The translations under genes were made by a program, and so were the position numbers. The notes beneath the pieces are model-generated. The model had not been told where the DNA came from. It made no database searches and saw nothing but the letters and a program-made list of their open reading frames with translations. Positions 1-6,627 of a stretch of DNA of 12,749 nt are shown one piece after another. The first letter of the stretch is position 1. Every line of letters starts with the position of its first letter. Source of the DNA: Ignavibacteriales bacterium (GTDB taxonomy: Bacteria; Bacteroidota; Ignavibacteria; UBA10030); NCBI GenBank assembly GCA_016218005.1, contig JACRFF010000147.1, positions 1 to 12,749 of the forward strand, written 5' to 3'.

Positions 1-3
1 AAA

Positions 4-40
4 GCTCCGTTAGTCCGAAGGACTCCTTTGGAGGAGCGAC
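4..40. repeat. Compact hairpin cluster, possible dispersed repeat
   Basis: GCTCC (4-8) can pair with GGAGC (33-37). Inside lie GTCC-GAA-GGAC (13-23) and CTCC-TTT-GGAG (23-33), which share a base and so compete. Dense self-complementarity directly followed by GACCTATTTCTA resembles short dispersed intergenic repeats with GCTCC..GGAGCGACC cores that I associate with Bacteroidota-type genomes. That family link is from memory and unverified; the hairpins are visible in the sequence. Confidence 0.4.
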
Positions 41-156
41 CTATTTCTATTGTGTGCGTAACATGAGTCAATAATACATTCAACGGACGAAGCCCTGAAA
101 GAAACGCGCCGCAAGTTGTCAGAAGGATGTCAAACTCCCGCCTGCTTCTTGAAATT

Positions 157-180
157 CCGTTCGCGCCCCGTGCAGAACGG
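157..180 (-). terminator. pgk: Weak hairpin downstream of pgk
   Basis: CCGTTC (157-162) pairs with GAACGG (175-180), with possible inner GC pairs. On the minus strand the stem lies about 45 bases after the pgk stop and is followed by AATTTC, a poor U-tract. It could be a weak terminator or a 3'-end stabilising stem for pgk mRNA. Confidence 0.25.
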
Positions 181-223
181 TGTGGGCTGTTTCGTTTCAA
201 GATAGAGACATTGTGGGATTAAT

Positions 224-1492
224 TCAATTCTTGTCGTTCAGCGCCGCAACGCCCGGCAACACTTTGCCCTCAAGAAACTCCAGCGATGCGCCGCCGCCCG
301 TTGACACGTGTGAGACCGACGTGTCCAATCCCGCTTGCGCAATGGCCGATGCAGAGTCTCCGCCGCCGACGATGGTAACGGCTCCGGACTTCGTCGCATC
401 CGCCAACGCTTGCGCGATGGCGTTCGTTCCTTTAGCGAAGTTCGGCATTTCGAACACGCCCATCGGACCATTCCACACCACGGTTTTTGCCTTTCGGATT
501 TCTTCCGAAAAAAGTTTGATTGTTTCCGGACCGATGTCGAGCCCGAGATGATCGGAAGGAATTGCGCGGACACTCACAACGTTGGTTGATGCGGCATTAT
601 CAAACTTGTCGCCAACAACGGTATCGGTCGGAAGCAGCAGGCGGATGTTTTTCGCTTTTGCGTCGTCAAGAATTTTTTGGGCAACGTCGAGTTTATCCGC
701 CTCAAGCAACGATTTGCCGATTTCTAATCCTTGCGCTTTGTAGAATGTGAACATCATCCCGCCGCCGATGAGCAGCGCGTCCACTTTGTTCATGAGATTT
801 TGAATAACATCGATCTTCCCGCCGATCTTCGCTCCGCCGATGATTGCAACAAAAGGTTTTGTCGGATTGCTGACCGCTTTGCCGAGATACGCAAGCTCCT
901 TTTCCATCAAGAACCCCGCAACGGCCGGCAAAAATTTGGCGACGGTTTCCGTAGAAGCGTGAGCGCGATGCGCCGAGCCGAACGCGTCGTTAACAAATAC
1001 GTCGGCATAGCTTGCAAGTTCTTTCGCCATCGCTTCACGATCGACAGCATCCTTCGACGTTTCTTGTTTGTGGAAGCGCGTGTTCTCCAGCATCAACACT
1101 TCGCCGCTGCCCAGCGATTCGACAACCGTTTTAGTTTCAGCACCGATGGCGGCAGGCGCAAGTTTCACCGGTTTGTTCAAAAGCTTCGCCAGATGTTCGG
1201 CAATCGGTTTCATTTTGCATTTGCCTTCGATGAACTTCACCTCATCAAACGGCTTGCCGTCTTTCTCTGCTTTCTCCTTCGCCTTCTGGACATCTTTTTT
1301 CGGATCGCCAAGGTGTGACATCAGAATAAGATACTTCGGCTGTTGTTCGAGTACATAGTTAATCGTCGGAAGTGCGGCACGCATCCGAATGTCATCTTGG
1401 ATGACGCCGTTCTTCATCGGCACGTTGAAATCGACGCGCACGATGACGCGCTTGTTCTTGAAATCAATATCGCGGACGGTTTTCTTGTTCAT
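224..1492 (-). CDS. pgk: Phosphoglycerate kinase
   Basis: Cytosolic glycolytic enzyme that transfers phosphate from 1,3-bisphosphoglycerate to ADP. The full two-domain protein is present (422 residues). Visible motifs are the N-terminal VRVDFNVP (R19, D21, N23), R36 in [16 protein letters not shown] (R139), [14 protein letters not shown] (R176), [10 protein letters not shown] near 218-226, WNGPMGVFE (340-348) and the C-terminal glycine-rich VGGGDS and STGGGASLE. Two features are odd. The usual SHLGRP motif reads SHLGDP, so the Arg that contacts the triose substrate (Arg65 in yeast numbering) is Asp63. A lysine/glutamate-rich insertion of roughly 20 residues follows it (about 65-92), making the protein longer than the usual 390-400 residues. 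It lies 114 bases downstream of gap with a terminator-like hairpin between. There is no strong Shine-Dalgarno, only GAAAGAGAA upstream. Confidence 0.96.
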   Translation of the reverse strand: MNKKTVRDIDFKNKRVIVRVDFNVPMKNGVIQDDIRMRAALPTINYVLEQQPKYLILMSHLGDPKKDVQKAKEKAEKDGKPFDEVKFIEGKCKMKPIAEHLAKLLNKPVKLAPAAIGAETKTVVESLGSGEVLMLENTRFHKQETSKDAVDREAMAKELASYADVFVNDAFGSAHRAHASTETVAKFLPAVAGFLMEKELAYLGKAVSNPTKPFVAIIGGAKIGGKIDVIQNLMNKVDALLIGGGMMFTFYKAQGLEIGKSLLEADKLDVAQKILDDAKAKNIRLLLPTDTVVGDKFDNAASTNVVSVRAIPSDHLGLDIGPETIKLFSEEIRKAKTVVWNGPMGVFEMPNFAKGTNAIAQALADATKSGAVTIVGGGDSASAIAQAGLDTSVSHVSTGGGASLEFLEGKVLPGVAALNDKN

Positions 1493-1508
1493 GGCGATTC
1501 TCTTTCAT

Positions 1509-1548
1509 AGAAATAGAAAAGGCTGCGCGCGATGAAACGCACACAGCC
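1509..1548 (-). terminator. Intrinsic terminator or attenuator between gap and pgk
   Basis: On the minus strand an 11-bp stem (1538-1548 with 1521-1531) closes a 6-base loop. The stem is continuous if two G-U pairs are allowed, and it is followed at once by TTTTCTATTTCT (1520-1509). The wobbles favour the minus-strand RNA; the plus strand would have C-A mismatches. The pgk start codon is only 16 bases beyond the tract, so the structure could end gap mRNA or tune read-through into pgk. Confidence 0.7.
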
Positions 1549-1580
1549 TCTGTTGGTAGAGTAGCAATCATAGCACGACA

Positions 1581-1602
1581 TTCGGCGCAACCGCCGAAGC
1601 GG
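1581..1602 (-). other. Two mutually exclusive hairpins after the gap stop codon
   Basis: Minus-strand RNA can form CCGC-UUCG-GCGG (1602-1591), a C(UUCG)G tetraloop stem. Alternatively it can form a 7-bp stem from TTCGGCG (1598-1592) and CGCCGAA (1587-1581) with loop GTTG. The two share bases 1591-1598 and cannot coexist. Neither is followed by a U-tract. With the terminator about 32 bases downstream, they form a layered leader between gap and pgk. Confidence 0.4.
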
Positions 1603-1606
1603 CGGC

Positions 1607-2701
<1,095 letters not shown>

Positions 2702-2735
2702 TCATCTTCAACACGCGTCAATGTTCTCTCTTGGG

Positions 2736-2766
2736 AAAAGTTAGACAGAAAATGATGGAAATGCAA
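2736..2766 (-). promoter_or_regulatory. gap: Candidate promoter of gap
   Basis: On the minus strand TTG (2766-2764), 20 bases, then TAACTTTT (2743-2736). This fits TTG-N20-TAnnTT, close to the -33/-7 arrangement described for Bacteroidota primary sigma factor promoters, and leaves a leader of about 55-60 bases before the gap start. The same spacing recurs at three other gene starts in this window. Confidence 0.4.
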
Positions 2767-2846
2767 GACGATCAAATTGAACAACCTCTAACGCACGAGA
2801 GTTATGCGATGCGTCCAAATTTGTTTTTCAATTCGCCAGTCGTATG

Positions 2847-2966
2847 CTAATCTACCTGACCTAATCGAATCTTGACTTTGCAACTTGCGCTCTGAGCGAA
2901 AAGGCCGGAGACTGTCATTGCCGCAACGAGACCTCCGAGAAGAATTGTTCTTGGCATGTGCCTCAT
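2847..2966 (-). CDS. 39-residue peptide with signal-like N-terminus
   Basis: A short ORF whose ATG overlaps the comF stop codon as ATGA (2963-2966), so it may be translationally coupled. AAGGA lies about nine bases upstream. The product starts MRHMPRTILLGGLVAAM and reaches AQSASC near residues 24-29: a positively charged start, a hydrophobic core and a small-residue cleavage-like site. Only about 15 residues remain after predicted cleavage, ending KIRLGQVD. It could be a real exported micropeptide, the truncated front of a former exported protein, or chance. I recognise no family. It precedes a 175-base gap before gap. Confidence 0.4.
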   Translation of the reverse strand: MRHMPRTILLGGLVAAMTVSGLFAQSASCKVKIRLGQVD

Positions 2967-3655
2967 AAACCCGAATCCTTTTGCGCCAGCGCAGCCGAAC
3001 CTGCAATCACGTTGGCCGCGCCGGCAACCAGCAGCGCCCGCGCACATTCGCTTATTGTTGCGCCGGTTGTGATAACATCATCGACAAGCAACACGGATTT
3101 CCCGTTGATCTGAGAAATATATTTTGGACCGACAGTGAACGCGTTCTCCATGTTTTCTTTTCGCTGCTGATGCGTCAACGTGGTTTGCGATTGCGTGTGT
3201 CGTGTGCGAACAAGCGCGCGGCGGAGAACATCCACTCCCACTGTTCGGCTGATACCTTCTGCAATCCGTTCGGATTGGTTGTAGCTTCGCTCGCGGTGTT
3301 TTGCCGCATGCAACGGCACGGGCACAACAGCATCGAAGAGAATGTTCCATTCCCGAGCGCGCGCACCGAGTCGTCCGCCTAACTCTCGGCCTAATGATTC
3401 AAACCCGTTGTACTTCAACGCGTGCGCAATTTTCTGAAACGCGCCCTCCTTGGTGAAGGCGTAACACGAGACAAGGTTGTTGACGAAACCCGTTGCTAAC
3501 AGTTTTTCTTTGGTATCGAGATACAATGGATGGGTTTGCTCAAGTGATTCAATCGAACTCCAGCACGACTCGCAGACTTTCCGTCGACCGTCCTCCATCA
3601 GCACGTTACAGCAGAGGCACGTGGGAGGAAAGATGAAGTCGACGAAAGATCTCAT
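2963..3655 (-). CDS. comF: ComF family phosphoribosyltransferase-like protein
   Basis: Cytosolic protein of the ComF/GntX family, required for DNA uptake in naturally competent species; its biochemical role is otherwise unclear. From Met at 3655 it is 230 residues, a normal family length. It opens with MRSFVDFIFPPTCLCC and a second Cys pair in VCESC, the usual four-Cys zinc-finger-like start. The middle holds VVPVPLHAAKHRERSYNQSE, and the PRPP-loop motif VLLVDDVITTGAT lies near 188-200. An in-frame ATG at 3712 would overlap the upstream four-helix-bundle stop as ATGA and add 19 residues, but these are encoded by the repeat arm and are unlike the family. The short start lacks a visible Shine-Dalgarno, so coupling from the longer start remains possible. 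The 39-codon ORF overlaps its stop. Confidence 0.88.
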   Translation of the reverse strand: MRSFVDFIFPPTCLCCNVLMEDGRRKVCESCWSSIESLEQTHPLYLDTKEKLLATGFVNNLVSCYAFTKEGAFQKIAHALKYNGFESLGRELGGRLGARAREWNILFDAVVPVPLHAAKHRERSYNQSERIAEGISRTVGVDVLRRALVRTRHTQSQTTLTHQQRKENMENAFTVGPKYISQINGKSVLLVDDVITTGATISECARALLVAGAANVIAGSAALAQKDSGL

Positions 3656-3660
3656 CACGG

Positions 3661-3697
3661 ACTTGGCAATTTGAAAAGTATGACTTGGTAAGTGAAG
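3661..3697 (+). repeat. Left inverted-repeat arm of cassette A
   Basis: Units ACTTGGCAATTTGAA (3661-3675) and ACTTGGTAAGTGAAG (3683-3697) are separated by seven bases. The arm pairs with the reversed right arm at 4105-4134. It lies between the four-helix-bundle stop and the conserved comF start, and encodes the unusual N-terminus if comF begins at 3712. Confidence 0.7.
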
Positions 3698-3708
3698 ATC
3701 ACCAACAG

Positions 3709-4065
3709 TCATTTTCTATTCGTCCGTGCGGTTTTGTGCGCAGCCGTAAAGATTGCCACGATTTCTTTGGTTTCGCCGACAATGTCCTTTACGTCGGCCT
3801 CCTTCACCTTTTTCAAATCAATGAGCATTTCCAGCCAAAACAAAGTCTCGTCAGCTTCTTCAACCACGATACCGAGCTTGTTGATGAAATCGGCACGGGA
3901 GCGCGCACGCCCAACAGCTCTGTAGTTTGCAGCTACCGACGTTGCACTACGAATAAGTTGCTTGCCCATGACATCGCTGCCGATGGTCCTTGGCAATCGC
4001 TCTACCATCTCGACAATTCTGACTGCGAGGTTCTTTGTTCGAGCTCTAAGTTCTTCCGCATTCAT
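3709..4065 (-). CDS. Four-helix-bundle protein, S23/Avd-like family, copy A
   Basis: Small cytosolic protein (118 residues) of the family first seen as the ORF inside 23S rRNA intervening sequences; the diversity-generating retroelement accessory protein Avd shares this fold. Its function outside those settings is unknown. The core is RSATSVAANYRAVGRARSRA (39-58) followed by DFINKLGIVVEEADETLFWLE, the family's signature helices. All four helices appear intact: N-terminal helix about 3-23, core helices 31-58 and 61-83, and a last helix about 90-111. The tail is basic (KTARTNRK). AGAGG just upstream of the ATG is a good ribosome binding site. It is 63 of 118 identical to copy B, but codon use in the shared core differs, so it is not a recent duplicate. 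It lies between uvrB and comF inside inverted repeats. Confidence 0.9.
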   Translation of the reverse strand: MNAEELRARTKNLAVRIVEMVERLPRTIGSDVMGKQLIRSATSVAANYRAVGRARSRADFINKLGIVVEEADETLFWLEMLIDLKKVKEADVKDIVGETKEIVAIFTAAHKTARTNRK

Positions 4066-4089
4066 CTGCGCCTCTGAGCATTATCAACG

Positions 4090-4134
4090 CATCAGTTGCC
4101 AAATTTCACATTACCAAGTTTCACATTGCCAAGT
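4090..4134 (-). repeat. Right arm of cassette A: three tandem 15-base units
   Basis: Read on the minus strand: ACTTGGCAATGTGAA (4134-4120), ACTTGGTAATGTGAA (4119-4105), ATTTGGCAACTGATG (4104-4090). The first two differ at one base and the third is more diverged. The arm begins 11 bases after the uvrB stop codon and ends about 25 bases before the four-helix-bundle start codon. Confidence 0.75.
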
Positions 4135-4145
4135 TGAACAGGCTA

Positions 4146-6176
4146 TCATTTCTTCTTCTCCAACCTCTCAATCTCATCCCGCAATTGCGCCGCGCGTTCA
4201 AACTCCAAGTTCTTCGCCGCACGTTTCATTTCTTCTTTTAACTCGGCAGCCATGTCGTCTCGCTGTTCTTTCGTCAGGTACTTTGCCACTGCATCCGAGA
4301 TGACCGCAGGTTTGCGTGCTTCGTAACCATCGCGCTTGGCTTTCACGTCGGCGATTGATGTTGCGGCAAGAATTTCTTCGACCGACTTGTAGATCGTTTC
4401 CGGTTTGATGCCGTGCGCATCGTTATAGGCAAGCTGCTTCTTGCGGCGCCGATTGGTTTCGTCAATCATTCGCTTCATCGAACCGGTAACGGTATCCGCG
4501 TACAAAATAACTTTGCCGTTCACGTTGCGTGCCGTGCGTCCGGCAGTCTGAATGAGCGAGCGCTCCGAGCGCAGAAATCCCTCTTTGTCCGCATCAATAA
4601 TGGCCACCAACGAAACCTCAGGCAAATCGAGACCTTCACGCAGCAAATTGACTCCCACGAGCACGTCGAACTCACCCAAGCGCAGATTGCGCAGAATCTC
4701 CACACGCTCAAGCGCATCCACTTCCGAGTGAATGTAGTTGACCTTGATACTGATGTTCGTGAGATATTCGGTCAGGTCTTCCGCCATGCGCTTCGTGAGC
4801 GTGGTAACCAGTACGCGCTCCTTCCGCCCCCCCCGATCTCGGATCTCTTTGATGAGGTCGTCGATCTGATGCTTGCTGGGACGGACTTCCGCTTCGGGAT
4901 CCACCAAGCCGGTCGGGCGTATGACCTGTTCAACGACAACGCCTTTGCACTTCTCAAGTTCATAGTTTCCCGGCGTCGCACTGACAAAAATAATCTGCTT
5001 CGCCATTGCCTCCCACTCATCGAACATCAGCGGCCGATTGTCAAGTGCGGATGGGAGTCGGAATCCGTACTCCACGAGCGTTGTCTTGCGCGAGCGGTCG
5101 CCTGCGTACATCCCGCCGATCTGCGGCACGGTCGCGTGCGATTCATCGATGACCGTGAGGTAGCCCGCCTGACCGTCGGGCAGGTCCTTGGGAAAATAGT
5201 CGAGCAGGCACGAAGGCCTCGAACCCGGCGGACGCCCGGCAAAGTGCCGCGAATAGTTCTCGATGCCGGAACAATATCCCACTTCGCGCAGCATCTCCAG
5301 ATCGAACCGCGTGCGCTGTTCCAGCCGCTGGGCTTCCACCAATTTGTTCAGAGTTCGGAGTTCGCCGACGCGTTCTCGCAATTCCTGTTGAATCGCTCCC
5401 ATCGCGCGCTCAATCGTTTCCCGCGACGTGATGAACTGCTTGGCGGGATAGATCATTTCATAGTCCGTTTCGCTGACGATGTCTCCCGTCATGCGATTGA
5501 TGTACGAGAGCTTGTCGATTTCATCACCGAAGAACTCGATGCGCAGCGCTTCCTCCTGTTCATAGCCCGGAATCACTTCCACAACGTCGCCCCGAACGCG
5601 AAACGTGCCGCGCTGAAAGTCATAGTCGTTGCGCGTGTAGAGCAGGTCAAGAAGCTTGCGCAGTACTTCTTGTCGCGAAGCGCGCTGGCCTTTCTTCAGC
5701 ATGATCGTCTGGCCAATCCATTCTTCCGGCGCACCGATCCCGTAGATGCAACTGACCGAAGCCACAACGATGACATTCGGATCGCCGCTGAGAAGCGAGC
5801 TTGTCGCTTTCAGACGCAAGCGGTCGATCTCTTCATTCACCGACGAATCTTTGGCAATGTAGGTGTCTGACGACGGAACGTACGCTTCGGGCTGGTAGTA
5901 ATCGTAGTACGAAATGAAAAACTCGACGCGGTTGTTCGGGAAGAAACTTTTGAACTCCGCATACAACTGCGCCGCCAGCGTTTTGTTGTGCGAGAGCACA
6001 AGCACCGGCTTGTTGATCTGTGTGATGACGTTGGAAATCGTGAACGTCTTGCCGCTGCCGGTAACACCGAGAAGGGTTTGATGCTTGTCCCCTCGCTCCA
6101 GTCCTTCGACGAGCTGACGGATCGCTTCAGGCTGATCGCCGGAAGGCTTGAGGTTGGTGGTGAGGAGGAAAGGCAT
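4146..6176 (-). CDS. uvrB: Excinuclease ABC subunit B
   Basis: Damage-recognition helicase-like subunit of nucleotide excision repair; it takes DNA from UvrA and recruits UvrC. From Met at 6176 it has 676 residues, against about 670 for the family. Visible are the start [11 protein letters not shown], Walker A GVTGSGKT (37-44), the beta-hairpin region [18 protein letters not shown] (90-107), the DESH box (344-347), SATPGNYE (399-406), [27 protein letters not shown] (508-524), QTAGRTAR (543-550) and a C-terminal UVR domain (about 640-675) that contacts UvrC. Seven residues, LPDGQAG (332-338), interrupt [14 protein letters not shown] where relatives have no such insert. An ATG at 6197 would add seven residues encoded by the repeat arm and is not favoured. 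The Shine-Dalgarno is weak, since the inverted-repeat arm abuts the start codon. Confidence 0.97.
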   Translation of the reverse strand: MPFLLTTNLKPSGDQPEAIRQLVEGLERGDKHQTLLGVTGSGKTFTISNVITQINKPVLVLSHNKTLAAQLYAEFKSFFPNNRVEFFISYYDYYQPEAYVPSSDTYIAKDSSVNEEIDRLRLKATSSLLSGDPNVIVVASVSCIYGIGAPEEWIGQTIMLKKGQRASRQEVLRKLLDLLYTRNDYDFQRGTFRVRGDVVEVIPGYEQEEALRIEFFGDEIDKLSYINRMTGDIVSETDYEMIYPAKQFITSRETIERAMGAIQQELRERVGELRTLNKLVEAQRLEQRTRFDLEMLREVGYCSGIENYSRHFAGRPPGSRPSCLLDYFPKDLPDGQAGYLTVIDESHATVPQIGGMYAGDRSRKTTLVEYGFRLPSALDNRPLMFDEWEAMAKQIIFVSATPGNYELEKCKGVVVEQVIRPTGLVDPEAEVRPSKHQIDDLIKEIRDRGGRKERVLVTTLTKRMAEDLTEYLTNISIKVNYIHSEVDALERVEILRNLRLGEFDVLVGVNLLREGLDLPEVSLVAIIDADKEGFLRSERSLIQTAGRTARNVNGKVILYADTVTGSMKRMIDETNRRRKKQLAYNDAHGIKPETIYKSVEEILAATSIADVKAKRDGYEARKPAVISDAVAKYLTKEQRDDMAAELKEEMKRAAKNLEFERAAQLRDEIERLEKKK
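5163..5184. repeat. 21-bp near-palindromic in-frame insert in uvrB
   Basis: Bases 5163-5183 encode the extra LPDGQAG. The DNA is a near palindrome: CCCGCCTGA (5164-5172) against TCGGGCAGG (5176-5184), with one mismatch and one G-T pair around a 3-base centre. It sits just before the conserved TVIDESH strand. A closely similar sequence occurs at 8201-8221. This is probably a small dispersed palindromic repeat tolerated in a surface loop. Confidence 0.6.
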
Positions 6177-6627
6177 AGCACAATTTCCAATTGTCAATTT
6201 TCAATTGCCAAGTGAATCTTAGGATTTGTTTCGTTTTGCTGTCTTAGCAGAGGCTGCGAAGATGGCAACGAGTTCACGCACTTCCCTCAGTGCATTCTCG
6301 GTAGCGGCTGGTTCAGCAAGATGGAGGTCGATCAGATATTCCAGCCACAATGCCGTCTCGTCTGCTTCTTCTTCAACAATTCCAATCTTGTTGATGAAGT
6401 CGGCACGTGAGCGTGCTTTGCATGCTGCACGGTAATTGGCGGCCACTGATGTCGCCGACCTGATTAACTGACGCACGATCACATCTGATTCTCTCGAAGA
6501 ACGAACGCTCGATGCCAAAGCCAAAACAGAGAGGGACATCAACTTGGTTCGCTTCTTCAAATCCTCGGAATTCATTTCTTGATCTCCTCATTCGGCATTT
6601 GGCAATTGGCAATCGAAAATTGCACAA
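6177..6627 (-). mobile_element. S23 cassette B: four-helix-bundle gene within inverted repeats
   Basis: Left arm 6181-6213, reading inward, begins CAATTTCCAATTGTCAATT and continues to GCCAAGTG. The right arm, on the minus strand from 6622 inward, begins CAATTTTCGATTGCCAATT and continues to GCCAAATG. The 19-base outer blocks match at 16 positions, all differences being transitions, and the inner blocks at 7 of 8. The cassette runs from immediately after the hydrolase stop codon (6628) to immediately before the uvrB start codon (6176). Its left arm read on the minus strand contains ACTTGGCAATTGAAAA, nearly the outer unit of cassette A. No transposase is present. Confidence 0.5.
6219..6575 (-). 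CDS. Four-helix-bundle protein, S23/Avd-like family, copy B
   Basis: Second member of the family in the window, also 118 residues and of unknown function. The core RQLIRSATSVAANYRAACKA (35-54) and RSRADFINKIGIVEEEADET match copy A almost residue for residue. The first helix (about 11-29) and the linker before the last helix (about 85-97) are the divergent parts. It ends in a basic tail (KTAKRNKS). GAGGAG (minus strand, 6588-6583) lies seven bases before the ATG, a strong ribosome binding site. It sits between the hydrolase and uvrB, 52 bases after the former and 42 before the latter, enclosed by inverted repeats. Family members form homo-oligomeric, often positively charged, four-helix bundles, so RNA binding is plausible but not shown here. 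Confidence 0.9.
   Translation of the reverse strand: MNSEDLKKRTKLMSLSVLALASSVRSSRESDVIVRQLIRSATSVAANYRAACKARSRADFINKIGIVEEEADETALWLEYLIDLHLAEPAATENALREVRELVAIFAASAKTAKRNKS

Larger units (their letters stand above)
1..223. other. Gene-free stretch downstream of pgk
   Basis: I see no credible coding region here; the open frame entering from 180 on the plus strand is only the complement of pgk. The stretch holds a hairpin cluster at 4-37 and a weak hairpin at 157-180, both listed separately. The rest shows no recognisable feature. Confidence 0.6.
3661..4134 (-). mobile_element. S23 cassette A: four-helix-bundle gene within inverted repeats
   Basis: The left arm 3661-3697 has acttggcaatttgaa, 7 bases, then acttggtaagtgaag. 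The right arm, read on the minus strand from 4134 to 4090, has three tandem 15-base units: ACTTGGCAATGTGAA, ACTTGGTAATGTGAA and ATTTGGCAACTGATG. The arms are inverted with respect to each other and match at 14 of 15 in the outer unit; the second unit differs by one extra base. The outer ends lie 11 bases from the uvrB stop and 5 bases from the comF start, so the cassette fills the intergenic gap. No transposase, recombinase or flanking direct duplication is seen, so mobility is inference. Confidence 0.5.

Noticed and set aside
2820..2860. Possible remnant of a cassette arm (minus strand CTGGCGAATTGAAAAAC)
   Set aside because: Similarity to ACTTGGCAATTGAAAA is short and broken, and there is no partner arm or four-helix-bundle gene nearby.
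4413..5870. Open frame of 485 codons on the plus strand, antisense to uvrB
   Set aside because: It lies wholly inside uvrB, has no recognisable family features or ribosome binding site, and its composition (rich in Arg, His, Phe) is typical of the complement of a real gene.
6177..6197. uvrB start at the upstream ATG 6197
   Set aside because: The seven additional residues are encoded by the inverted-repeat arm and the family begins at the later Met; kept only as an alternative.
3656..6627. The S23 units as a classical insertion sequence or a diversity-generating retroelement
   Set aside because: No transposase, reverse transcriptase, template repeat or variable-repeat target is present; only the Avd-like fold is shared with retroelements.
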